Assembly (NCBI GenBank): GCA_023411395.1
Contig: JAEYOV010000084.1
Coordinates: 1 to 64,000, forward strand
Source: Bacillota bacterium
GTDB lineage: Bacteria; Bacillota; Clostridia; Christensenellales; Aristaeellaceae
Direction: 5' to 3'
DNA: 64,000 nt
Shown here: positions 1-7,679 of the stretch, piece by piece
Layout: the number at the start of each line of letters is the position of its first letter
How positions within the stretch are numbered: the first letter of the stretch is position 1
Notes under the pieces: generated by a model
Seen by the model: only the letters and a program-made list of their open reading frames with translations
Databases searched by the model: none
Told to the model about the DNA's origin: nothing
Program-made: the position numbers and the translations under genes

Positions 1-76
1 CAAGGTTGGGGGGGGGGGGGTTTCGCTCGGGGGGGCGGGTTTTTTTAAAAAAACCCCCCCCCCCCGCCCCCACCCC
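1..76. repeat. Mirrored homopolymer tract at contig edge
   Basis: A 13-base G run (8-20) is followed by a G-rich block (29-39), seven T, seven A and a 12-base C run continuing as C-rich sequence to 76. The G-rich/T7/A7/C-rich part is nearly a perfect palindrome. This is unlike anything else in the window and sits exactly at its edge, so a sequencing or assembly artefact is more likely than biology. Nothing coding was seen from 1 to 410. Confidence 0.7.
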
Positions 77-153
77 AAAAACTTCAAAATCATCAGTAAT
101 GCGAAATATCCTTTCGTATCAGCAAAAATAACTGCGTACCCTGCTTTAAAGCA

Positions 154-182
154 TTGACAAACAAAAACTGCCGTGCTATCAT
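154..182 (+). promoter_or_regulatory. Sigma-A promoter of the FMN riboswitch/ribU unit
   Basis: TTGACA at 154-159 is separated by exactly 17 bases from TATCAT at 177-182. Transcription would begin close to 189, about 28 bases before the FMN aptamer. Confidence 0.8.
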
Positions 183-216
183 ACCTGCGTAATCCCACAA
201 TCGCATAGCACTTGAA

Positions 217-338
217 GCTTCTTCGGGGCAGGGTGAAATTCCCTACCGGCGGTACAGCCCGCGAACTGCGCACTTAACGTGCGCGGCCGATCTGGTGAAA
301 TTCCAGAGCCGACAGTAAAGTCTGGATGAGAGAAGAAC
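217..338 (+). ncRNA. FMN riboswitch (RFN element)
   Basis: The conserved RFN blocks are all present in order: TTCTTCGGGGCAGGGTGAAA near 219-237, CCGGCGGT at 246-253, GCCCGCGA at 257-264, GGTGAAATTCCAGAGCCGAC near 294-313 and the closing block AGTCTGGATGAGAGAAGA at 319-336. The first and last blocks pair as P1. The element binds FMN and normally shuts off riboflavin synthesis or uptake genes. It lies directly upstream of ribU, which fits that role. Confidence 0.97.
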
Positions 339-356
339 CTTTGCAAAGTATGTTTT

Positions 357-391
357 GCCCCTGAACAGCTTTCAGCTTCAGGGGCGTGCAT
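357..391 (+). terminator. Expression-platform hairpin of the FMN riboswitch
   Basis: GCCCCTGAA at 357-365 pairs with TTCAGGGGC at 377-385, a 9 bp stem with an 11-base loop, followed by a short T-containing stretch before the ribosome-binding site at 397-403. The hairpin lies between aptamer and start codon, as expected for a termination-type switch. The weak T tract leaves a translational mechanism possible. Confidence 0.6.
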
Positions 392-410
392 ATTTTAAGG
401 AGGCATTGCG

Positions 411-1016
411 ATGAAACCCAAGGCGTACTTCACCCCGCAAAGAATGACCCGGATTGCCCTGTTGGCGGCTATTTCCGCAGTCCTGTATCTTCCCCCTTTC
501 AGCATTCCGGTCATTGGCTTTTATAAGCTGGACCTGAGTAATCTCCCGGTGCTGCTGGGCGGGTTCTCCATGGGTCCGGTTTCCGGATTAATGATTTTAG
601 GAATCAAGAGTTTATCCGGCCTGATCCATACGTCCACCGGGGGCGTAGGTGAACTGGCTGACTTTATGTTGGGTGCCGCCCTTATGCTGCCTGCGGTGTT
701 TATCTACCGGATGAACAAAAACCGCAAGAGCGCCCTGATTGGCATGGTAGTGGGCACAGTGAGCCTGACGGTTTGCGGCGTCTTGGCCAATGCCGTTATT
801 TTGATTCCCTTCTATGTAACAGTGATGCACTTCCCCATGGAAGCAATCGTCAAGACTTTCACGGATATCATCCCCTATATTGACAGTCTGGAAAAAGTGC
901 TGATCCTAATCACAGCCCCATTTAATATCCTGAAGGGCGTTGTGCTTAGCGCCGTCACTTTCCTCCTGTACAGGCATCTATCACCCGTGCTACACGGGCG
1001 CGGAACAAGAGCATAA
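411..1016 (+). CDS. ribU: Riboflavin ECF transporter S component RibU
   Basis: Integral membrane protein of 201 residues that would bind riboflavin and dock onto the shared energising module of an energy-coupling-factor transporter. The N-terminal stretch with the MTRIALLAAISAVL segment and the following LDLSNLPVLLGGF region is typical of RibU-type S components, and five or six hydrophobic helices can be followed through the protein. The FMN riboswitch immediately upstream independently supports riboflavin as the substrate. The start has a good site (AAGGAGG at 397-403). Only 17 bases separate it from tsaE and no terminator is visible there. The ECF A and T subunits are not in this window. 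Confidence 0.93.
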   Translation: MKPKAYFTPQRMTRIALLAAISAVLYLPPFSIPVIGFYKLDLSNLPVLLGGFSMGPVSGLMILGIKSLSGLIHTSTGGVGELADFMLGAALMLPAVFIYRMNKNRKSALIGMVVGTVSLTVCGVLANAVILIPFYVTVMHFPMEAIVKTFTDIIPYIDSLEKVLILITAPFNILKGVVLSAVTFLLYRHLSPVLHGRGTRA

Positions 1017-1033
1017 CACCAAGGAGTGATCCC

Positions 1034-1498
1034 TTGCGGTACGTGACCCATTCCTCCAAAGAAACGCGTTCACTGGGTGAGGAGCTTTCAAAGCTCCTGC
1101 GCCCGGGGGACGTTTTGGTGCTTCGGGGAGAGATGGGCGCGGGCAAGAGCGAGCTCACCCGCGGCATCGCCCGGGGGCTTGGGATCGGCGGGCCCATTGC
1201 CAGCCCCACCTTCACCATTTTGCAGGCATACGATTCGGGCAGGCTCCCTCTGTACCATTTTGACTGGTACAGGATAGGTGACCCGGAAGAGCTGTACAAT
1301 ATAGGCGCGGAGGAATATCTCGCGGGCGAGGGCGTTTCGGTGGTGGAATGGCCAGAGCGCGCCCCCTGCATGCTGCCGGAAGCGCATTTGCAGATTTCCA
1401 TTGCCTATGGCGCAGGGGAAAACGAGCGCGTCATCGAAATCACTCCCGTGGGAGGCTATGCAAACGCGCTTCTTGGGAAGGATACATTTGAAGCATGA
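1034..1498 (+). CDS. tsaE: tRNA t6A biosynthesis ATPase TsaE
   Basis: P-loop ATPase of 154 residues that works with TsaB, TsaC and TsaD to make N6-threonylcarbamoyladenosine at position 37 of ANN-decoding tRNAs. The Walker A motif GEMGAGKSELTRG lies near residue 32 and is followed by the GPIASPTFTI switch-like segment and HFDWYRIGDPEEL, all typical of TsaE. The start is TTG at 1034, chosen because AAGGAG at 1021-1026 sits seven bases upstream. The stop overlaps the tsaB start by four bases, which suggests coupled translation. It is downstream of the riboswitch-controlled ribU with no visible terminator. Confidence 0.94.
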   Translation: MRYVTHSSKETRSLGEELSKLLRPGDVLVLRGEMGAGKSELTRGIARGLGIGGPIASPTFTILQAYDSGRLPLYHFDWYRIGDPEELYNIGAEEYLAGEGVSVVEWPERAPCMLPEAHLQISIAYGAGENERVIEITPVGGYANALLGKDTFEA

Positions 1499-2199
1499 AC
1501 ATACTGGCGCTGGATACCTCCGGCCCGGTGGCCGGCGTTGCCATTTTGAAAAACGGGGAGGCCGCCTATGAGGCGATGGCCGTGAACCGCTTCACCCATT
1601 CTGTAAGCCTGATGCCCATGGTGGAGGAAGGCTTCCTGCATACCGGGCTTTCCGTAGCGGACATCGATCTTCTTGCGGTGACGGTGGGGCCCGGCTCCTT
1701 TACCGGCGTGCGCATTGGCGTAAGCACATTAAAAGGCCTGGCTCACGGGGCAAAAAAGCCTTGCGCCGGCATCAACGCCCTGGAGGCGCTGGCAGCCGGC
1801 ATCCCGTTTTTCGATGGGACCGTCTGCCCCATTCAGGACGCCAGGGCGGGCCAGGTTTATGGCGCGGCCTTTCAAGCCGGCATGCCTCCCAGGAGGCTGA
1901 TGGCGGATGAGGCGCTGAAGCTTGAGGAGTACCTTGGCAGGCTGCATTCCCTATCCGGACCCTTTTTGTTTGTGGGGGACGGCGTTGCCGTTCACCGGGA
2001 GGCGATACAAGCCGCCCTTGATGATAAAGCTGTTTTTGCATCGGCCCATGTACGGTTCCTGCGGCCGCTCAGCGTGGCGCTGCTGGCCGGCCATTACCAG
2101 GACCAGGCGGTGGATTATTTGACGCTCATGCCCTATTATCTGCGTGCGCCCCAGGCGGAGCGCCAGCGCAAAGCCCGGGAGGATATCCATGGAGCCTAA
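1495..2199 (+). CDS. tsaB: tRNA t6A biosynthesis protein TsaB
   Basis: A 234-residue ASKHA-fold protein (formerly YeaZ) that is the non-catalytic partner of TsaD in the threonylcarbamoyl transferase complex. The N-terminal MNILALDTSGPVAGVAIL strand-loop and the VGPGSFTGVRIGVSTLKGLA segment are the diagnostic TsaB signatures. It begins in the stop of tsaE and its own stop overlaps the start of rimI, the usual tsaE-tsaB-rimI order in Firmicutes. tsaD itself is not in the window. Confidence 0.95.
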   Translation: MNILALDTSGPVAGVAILKNGEAAYEAMAVNRFTHSVSLMPMVEEGFLHTGLSVADIDLLAVTVGPGSFTGVRIGVSTLKGLAHGAKKPCAGINALEALAAGIPFFDGTVCPIQDARAGQVYGAAFQAGMPPRRLMADEALKLEEYLGRLHSLSGPFLFVGDGVAVHREAIQAALDDKAVFASAHVRFLRPLSVALLAGHYQDQAVDYLTLMPYYLRAPQAERQRKAREDIHGA

Positions 2200-2689
2200 A
2201 AACACCGTTGTGCGGCGGATGACTTTGAAGGATATCGACGCCATCCACAGCATTGAAGTGGACTCTTTTTCTTCCCCCTGGAGCCGGGGCGCTTTCGAGG
2301 ATGAACTGACGGAGAACAAGTGCGCCCGATACCTGGTGGCGGAATCGGGCGGGGAGATTGTAGCCTACGCCGGAGCCTGGCTGGTGCTGGACGAATGCCA
2401 CATCACCAATATCGCCGTGCGCAGGGACAAGCGCGGCAAGGGATACGGGCGGCTGGTGACGCAAAAGCTGATCCAGTACGCCACCAACCTGGGCGCATCC
2501 TATATGACGCTGGAGGTGCGCCGTACCAACTATACCGCGCAAAGCCTTTACAAAAGCCTGGGCTTTGTGCAGGTGGGCTGCCGCAAACGGTATTATGAGG
2601 ACAACGGCGAGGACGCCATTTTGATGGCATGCCAAACCCTGCCCCCTGTGGAAGCTGATTTTGTGGAAGAGGAAACGGTGGAAATCTGA
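2189..2689 (+). CDS. rimI: Ribosomal protein S18-alanine N-acetyltransferase RimI
   Basis: GNAT-family acetyltransferase of 166 residues. The acetyl-CoA binding motif RRDKRGKGYGRLVTQ and the C-terminal NYTAQSLYKSLGF segment are those of RimI. An in-frame upstream ATG at 2144 lies inside tsaB, but the ATG at 2189 has GGGAGG at 2178-2183 and begins directly at the conserved core, so it is preferred. Position after tsaB is the common arrangement, and substrate assignment rests on that and on similarity. The gene runs convergently into the next one with only nine bases between the stops. Confidence 0.9.
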   Translation: MEPKNTVVRRMTLKDIDAIHSIEVDSFSSPWSRGAFEDELTENKCARYLVAESGGEIVAYAGAWLVLDECHITNIAVRRDKRGKGYGRLVTQKLIQYATNLGASYMTLEVRRTNYTAQSLYKSLGFVQVGCRKRYYEDNGEDAILMACQTLPPVEADFVEEETVEI

Positions 2690-2698
2690 TATTTTTTT

Positions 2699-3820
2699 TC
2701 AATAGATGAGAAACTCGCACTCCAGCCGGCCATTGTACAACCGGCGCTTTTTTTGCGCCCGTCGGCCAAAATGGCGCTCAAAGCCGGGATGGCTTGACAA
2801 GACCCCCATGCGCCAGCCCGCATGCCGGTTTAGAAGGCCGTACATTTGTCCATACAAGCTCTCGGCGCTCTTTTTGTCCCCCAGCCGCTCCCCGTAGGGA
2901 GGATTGGCCAGGAACACGCCGTTTGATTCCTGTAGCTTTAGTGTACGGAGGTCTTTTGCAAATACGCTGATACATCCTTCCATGCCCGCCTGGGCAATGT
3001 GTTTCCTGCTTAGTTCAAGGGCGGCGGGATCGATGTCGCTGCCGGATATTCCTTCAATCCTGCCGGGATCGTAGGCGGCCTTCGCCTTTTCACGCAAGGC
3101 TGCCCTCTCCCCCGCCGGGAACAGCGGCCACTGATCGCAGGCAAAATCCCGGTTCAGCCCCGGAGCACGGTTGCTTTGCATCATGGCCGCCTCAATCAAA
3201 ATCGTACCCGTGCCGCAGCAGGGGTCGTGCAATACCATGCCCGGCTTCCATGGCGACAAAAGCACCAGGGCTGCCGCCAGCGTTTCCCGAAGCGGCGCTT
3301 CTCCGTTCCAGGTGCGGTAGCCCCGGCGGTTCAAGGCCGCGCCGCTTATGTCAATTGTCAGCCTCGCCACATCGTTATGCAGGCTGACGTCGATGGGATA
3401 TGCGGCGCCCGTTTCAGAAAACCAGCTTGTTTTGTAATGCTCCTTGAGCCGCTCCACCACCGCCTTTTTGGTGATGGCCTGGCAGTCCCGCACGCTCATC
3501 AACTGGCTCCTTGCGCACTTGCCCGAAACGGGAAAGGCGGCGTCTTTGGGCAGATAATCCTCCCACGGGACGGCCTTCACCGCCTGAAAAAGCTCCTCAA
3601 AGGTGAGCGTTTTCGCTTCCGCCAAAACAAGCAGTACCCGGTCGGCACAGCGCAGCCACAGGCAGGCTTCATATGCCTCCTTGGGCGATGCTTCAAACCG
3701 CGCCCCGCCCAGCTCCGCCTTCGCGCTTGAAAGGCCGAGCGCGCGCAATTCATCCGCCACCACGCCCTCCAGACCGAAGGCGGCGGTTGCGATAAAGATC
3801 AGCTTGTCTTGTACGGCCAT
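2699..3820 (-). CDS. THUMP-domain class I SAM-dependent RNA methyltransferase (RlmL/YpsC type)
   Basis: A 373-residue protein with an N-terminal ferredoxin-like/THUMP region (about 1-160) for RNA binding and a Rossmann methyltransferase (about 165-373). The SAM site shows as LHDPCCGTGTILIEAA and the catalytic NPPYGERLG motif marks an N6/N2 base methyltransferase. Length and domain order match Firmicutes YpsC, the counterpart of the RlmL N-terminal half that makes m2G2445 in 23S rRNA; the exact target is inferred. It starts at ATG with AAGGAGG eleven bases upstream and has its own strong promoter, divergent from priA. Confidence 0.88.
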   Translation of the reverse strand: MAVQDKLIFIATAAFGLEGVVADELRALGLSSAKAELGGARFEASPKEAYEACLWLRCADRVLLVLAEAKTLTFEELFQAVKAVPWEDYLPKDAAFPVSGKCARSQLMSVRDCQAITKKAVVERLKEHYKTSWFSETGAAYPIDVSLHNDVARLTIDISGAALNRRGYRTWNGEAPLRETLAAALVLLSPWKPGMVLHDPCCGTGTILIEAAMMQSNRAPGLNRDFACDQWPLFPAGERAALREKAKAAYDPGRIEGISGSDIDPAALELSRKHIAQAGMEGCISVFAKDLRTLKLQESNGVFLANPPYGERLGDKKSAESLYGQMYGLLNRHAGWRMGVLSSHPGFERHFGRRAQKKRRLYNGRLECEFLIY

Positions 3821-3844
3821 AATGTCCTCCTTGTGCGTTCATCC

Positions 3845-3873
3845 ATTATAAGGATGGCGGGCAGGAAAGTCAA
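3845..3873 (-). promoter_or_regulatory. Sigma-A promoter of the THUMP methyltransferase gene
   Basis: On the minus strand TTGACT (3873-3868) is followed after 17 bases by a perfect TATAAT (3850-3845), 25 bases ahead of the start codon. Confidence 0.85.
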
Positions 3874-3914
3874 CGAGGGACATTTTGACCAAAAACAAAG
3901 CGGAAAACCCGTGC

Positions 3915-3943
3915 TTGTGTATTCTTCAGGTTGACGGTATAAT
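3915..3943 (+). promoter_or_regulatory. Sigma-A promoter of the priA operon
   Basis: TTGTGT at 3915-3920, a 17-base spacer and a perfect TATAAT at 3938-3943, 35 bases before the priA start codon. It probably serves the long gene string priA to rpe, because no later terminator is visible inside that string. Confidence 0.75.
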
Positions 3944-3977
3944 AAAAGTTGGCATTTTATACATAGGAGGCGAAGGC

Positions 3978-6218
3978 ATGTTTGCCCAGGTGATCGTGGA
4001 CATCGTACACGAAAACGTGGCCCATGTCTTTACCTACCGGGCGCCGGAGGGGATGGGCGTCTGCCCGGGAACGCGGGTGATGGTGCCTTTCGGCCCCAGA
4101 AAAGTGGAAGGATTGGTCCTCTCCCTGTCCGAAGATACGGACTATCCCAAGGAAAAGATCAAATCCATTCTGCGCCCGCTGGAGGATTATCCGGCGGTGC
4201 TGCCCGCCCTGATTGATTTGGCCCGGGAAATGGCCGAGTCGAGCCATTGCCCGCTGGCGGAAACGCTGCGGTTGATGCTGCCCGCCGCCATGCGAGGCGG
4301 CAGGGTCAAGGAAAAGACGGAGCCTGCCGCAAAGCTCAATATTCCCGGGGAGGATGTGGAGGCGGCGGCCTTCGCCCAAAAGCGTTCCCCGCGCCGGGCG
4401 CTGCTATTGACGCTGTTGAAGGATGGCAACACCCATCCCGTCAAGGAACTGGCGCTGATGGTGAAGGAGCCGATGGAGGCCCTGAAAAAGCTGGAGGCCA
4501 TGGGGCTTGTCACCCTTTCGGAGGAGGAAGTATTCCGTTCCCCCTACGAGGACATGGTCATGCGGGAGGTTGCCGATCCGCCCCTGATGGCCGCCCAGCA
4601 GGAAGCGCTTTGGGAAATGGAACCCGCCCTTGCAAAAGGTGCTGGAGCGTTTCTTCTCCACGGCGTAACAGGCTCCGGCAAGACGGAGGTTTACATCCGC
4701 CTGGTGCGCAAAACATTGGCGCAAGGCAAGGGCGCCATCGTCCTGGTGCCGGAAATTGCGCTGACGCCCCAAATGGTGCAGTGGTTCAGGGACCGCTTCG
4801 GCCCCGTGGCGGCGGTGCTCCATTCCCGCCTGACACCGGGCGAGCGGTTCGATGAGTGGCGGCGCATAAGGCGCGGCCAGGCAAGGGTCGTGGTGGGGGC
4901 GCGCTCGGCGGTATTCGCGCCGGTCAGCAAGCTGGGCCTGATCGTTGTGGATGAGGAGCACGAGCAAAGCTATCTAAGCGAGCACCACCCGCGCTACGAC
5001 GCCCGTGAGGTGGCGCACAACAGGTGCCGGCGGGAAGGCGGCGTGCTGCTTTTAAGCAGCGCCACACCCAGCATATTGACCTTCGCCAGGGCTTCACGCG
5101 GCGATTACACGCTTTTGGAAATGCCCAGCCGCGTCATGGACCGGCCGCTGCCTGAGGTGCATGTGGTGGACATGCGCAAGGAGCTGTCGGCGGGAAACCG
5201 CTCCATTTTCAGTGGCCTCTTGCTTAAAAAGCTGCGGGAATGCATGGATCGCGGCAACCAGGCCATGCTGTTTTTGAACAGGCGGGGTTACCAATCCTTC
5301 GTCTCCTGCCGGAGCTGCGGCCATGTGGTCAAGTGCGGCCAGTGCGATATCGCCATGACCTATCACCAAACGGGCGGCGATGGGCGCATGCACTGCCATT
5401 ACTGCGGGTTCGTGGCCCAGCCACCTGATGTTTGCCCCCAGTGCGGCAGCAAATACATCCGCTACTTCGGCCTGGGCACCCAGAAGGTGGAGGAGGAAGT
5501 GCAAAAGCTGCTGCCCGGCGTTCCGGCCTTGCGCATGGACAATGACACCACCGGCGGGAAGGATGCCCACCACAAAATGCTTTCCAGCTTCCGGGCCGGG
5601 GATTACCGCATTTTGATCGGCACGCAGATGATCGCCAAGGGGCTGGATTTTCCCAATGTGACGCTGGTGGGCGTTGTGGCGGCGGATATGACGCTGAACC
5701 TGCCGGATTACCGCAGCCCGGAGCGCACCTTCCAGCTTTTGACCCAGGTGGCCGGCCGGGCCGGGCGCGCCCGGGAACCGGGGGAAGTGGTGGTGCAAAC
5801 CTACAAGCCGGAGCACCCCGTGATCCAGTCCGCCGCCGCCCAGGATTACCGGGCCTTTTATCAAATGGAATTCCAACGCCGGCGCACGGGGCTGTATCCT
5901 CCATTCACGGTGCTGTGCCGCCTGCTGGTGGAAAGCGAGCAGGGGCAGGACGCGCAAAAAACATGCCAGCGCCTTCATGAACAATGCCAGGCATTTTTGA
6001 AGGAGCATCCCCCCCAGGAAAAGCGCGTGCTTTTGATGCGCATGGATGCGGCCCCTGTCAGGTTGATCCGGGGCAAAACCCGCTACCACGTACTCTTCAA
6101 GCTGTTTGAGCACCCGGATATTATCCCCCTGGCCGGATTTTTAAGCGATCTGGCCCAGGCGGAAAGCAAGCCGGAATGCCAGGTATATTTTGAATGGAAC
6201 CCCGCATCCATGATGTAG
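3978..6218 (+). CDS. priA: Primosomal replication restart helicase PriA
   Basis: Superfamily 2 DNA helicase of 746 residues that reloads the replisome at stalled forks. An N-terminal 3'-end-binding region is followed by Walker A GVTGSGKTEVY, DEEH box (VVDEEHEQSY), the zinc region with paired cysteines (SCRSCGHVVKCGQC, MHCHYCG, CPQCGSKYI) inserted between the helicase lobes, and the C-terminal helicase motifs FPNVTLVGVVAAD and QVAGRAGR. The reading frame is open from 3885, but ATG 3978 with TAGGAGG at 3964-3970 gives the normal MFAQVIVDI start. It leads the operon priA-def-fmt, the standard Firmicutes order. Confidence 0.97.
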   Translation: MFAQVIVDIVHENVAHVFTYRAPEGMGVCPGTRVMVPFGPRKVEGLVLSLSEDTDYPKEKIKSILRPLEDYPAVLPALIDLAREMAESSHCPLAETLRLMLPAAMRGGRVKEKTEPAAKLNIPGEDVEAAAFAQKRSPRRALLLTLLKDGNTHPVKELALMVKEPMEALKKLEAMGLVTLSEEEVFRSPYEDMVMREVADPPLMAAQQEALWEMEPALAKGAGAFLLHGVTGSGKTEVYIRLVRKTLAQGKGAIVLVPEIALTPQMVQWFRDRFGPVAAVLHSRLTPGERFDEWRRIRRGQARVVVGARSAVFAPVSKLGLIVVDEEHEQSYLSEHHPRYDAREVAHNRCRREGGVLLLSSATPSILTFARASRGDYTLLEMPSRVMDRPLPEVHVVDMRKELSAGNRSIFSGLLLKKLRECMDRGNQAMLFLNRRGYQSFVSCRSCGHVVKCGQCDIAMTYHQTGGDGRMHCHYCGFVAQPPDVCPQCGSKYIRYFGLGTQKVEEEVQKLLPGVPALRMDNDTTGGKDAHHKMLSSFRAGDYRILIGTQMIAKGLDFPNVTLVGVVAADMTLNLPDYRSPERTFQLLTQVAGRAGRAREPGEVVVQTYKPEHPVIQSAAAQDYRAFYQMEFQRRRTGLYPPFTVLCRLLVESEQGQDAQKTCQRLHEQCQAFLKEHPPQEKRVLLMRMDAAPVRLIRGKTRYHVLFKLFEHPDIIPLAGFLSDLAQAESKPECQVYFEWNPASMM

Positions 6219-6238
6219 GGACCGGAAAGGACAGTCAC

Positions 6239-6736
6239 ATGGGTATCCGCAATATTATCAAGATAGGCGACGAAGGCTTGCGCAAAACGGCAAGGCCTGT
6301 TGCCAAGTTTGACCTTCGGCTCTGGCTTCTGTTAAAGGATATGGCCGACACCATGTACAAAGCGGAAGGCGCGGGCCTGGCCGCGCCGCAGGTGGGCATT
6401 TTGCGCCGCGTGGTGGTGGTGGACGACGGAAACGGCCTTGTTGAACTGGTGAACCCTGAAATCACCGCCACGGAGGGCGAGCAGTGCGGCCCGGAAGGCT
6501 GCCTGAGCATTCCCGGCCGGCAGGGCCTTGTCTGCCGCCCCCAAAAGGTCACCGTCCGCGCCCAGGACAGGCACGGCAAGTTTTTTGAAAGAACAGGCGA
6601 AGGCTTGCTGGCACGGGCGTTTTGCCATGAGATCGACCATTTGAACGGCGTTTTGTATGTGGATCTCATGGAACGGGAGATTTTCCCCGACGAGGAGCCT
6701 GAGGATGAACGCGACGAGAAAGCTTTGAGGGAGTGA
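6239..6736 (+). CDS. def: Peptide deformylase
   Basis: Metalloenzyme of 165 residues that removes the formyl group from nascent peptides. All three family motifs are present: GAGLAAPQVG at 45-54, EGCLS with metal ligand Cys88, and the HEIDH helix with His130 and His134. The start at 6239 is taken from the GGAAAGGA site a few bases upstream; an in-frame ATG at 6194 overlaps priA. It stands four bases before fmt, pairing the enzymes that remove and add the formyl group. Confidence 0.97.
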   Translation: MGIRNIIKIGDEGLRKTARPVAKFDLRLWLLLKDMADTMYKAEGAGLAAPQVGILRRVVVVDDGNGLVELVNPEITATEGEQCGPEGCLSIPGRQGLVCRPQKVTVRAQDRHGKFFERTGEGLLARAFCHEIDHLNGVLYVDLMEREIFPDEEPEDERDEKALRE

Positions 6737-6740
6737 CGGG

Positions 6741-7679
6741 ATGCGAATTGTATTCATGGGCACCCCTGACTTCGCCGTGCCCTCCCTTCAAGCGCTGGCG
6801 GAGAACGGCTATGAGGTCGCGGGCGTGTTTACCCAGCCGGACAAGCCCAAGGGGCGCGGCAATAAGCTGACCCCGAGCCCGGCAAAGGAGTGCGCTATCC
6901 GCCTGGGCATCCCCGTATTTCAGCCCAACCGCATCCGCAGGGACGGCGTGGAGGATCTTAAAAGCCTTTCGCCTGACCTGTGCGTTACCGCCGCCTTCGG
7001 GCAGATTCTGTCCCAGGAGATATTGGATATTCCCAAAATGGGCACGGTGAACGTACATGCTTCCCTCCTCCCCCGGCACCGGGGCAGCGCCCCCATCAAC
7101 TGGTGCATTCTCATGGGGGAAGAAAAAACGGGCATCACCACCATGTTGACCGACAAGGGCATTGATACGGGGGATATGCTGCTTCAGCGGGAAATGACCA
7201 TCCTGCCGGAGGAAACGGCGGGAGAATTGAGCAGCCGCCTTTCCAAACTGGGCGCGCTAACCTTATTGGAAACGCTGGCCCTGTTAAAAGCAGGCAACTG
7301 CCCCCGCATCCCCCAGGATCATGAAGCCCATACGTACGAGCCCATGCTGAAAAAGGAGATGGGGCTCATAGATTGGCGGAAAAGCGCAAGGGAGATAGTC
7401 AACCAGGTGCGGGGGCTTACTCCCTGGCCCGGTACATATACTCCCTTCCCTGAAGGAATATTGAAGGTTGCGAAGGTCAGGGCGGAGGAAGGCTTATCCG
7501 GCGTCCCCGGCCAGGTGCTTGCGGCCGATGGAAAACAGGGGCTTATCGTGGCGGCGGGAAATAGCGCGGTGCGCATTTTGATGCTGCAGGCCCCCGGAGG
7601 AAAGCAGATGGATGCCCGGGATTATCTGCGGGGCCACCCGCTTGCAACAGGAACGATATGGCAGGAGAATCAGGAATGA
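6741..7679 (+). CDS. fmt: Methionyl-tRNA formyltransferase
   Basis: Transfers a formyl group from 10-formyl-tetrahydrofolate to initiator Met-tRNA. The 312-residue length is normal. The N-terminal MRIVFMGTPDFAVPSLQAL start, the catalytic region NVHASLLPRHRGSAPI with the essential Asn-His pair, and the TDKGIDTGDML loop with the catalytic Asp are all visible, followed by the C-terminal OB-like domain. The stop overlaps the rsmB start as ATGA. Confidence 0.97.
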   Translation: MRIVFMGTPDFAVPSLQALAENGYEVAGVFTQPDKPKGRGNKLTPSPAKECAIRLGIPVFQPNRIRRDGVEDLKSLSPDLCVTAAFGQILSQEILDIPKMGTVNVHASLLPRHRGSAPINWCILMGEEKTGITTMLTDKGIDTGDMLLQREMTILPEETAGELSSRLSKLGALTLLETLALLKAGNCPRIPQDHEAHTYEPMLKKEMGLIDWRKSAREIVNQVRGLTPWPGTYTPFPEGILKVAKVRAEEGLSGVPGQVLAADGKQGLIVAAGNSAVRILMLQAPGGKQMDARDYLRGHPLATGTIWQENQE

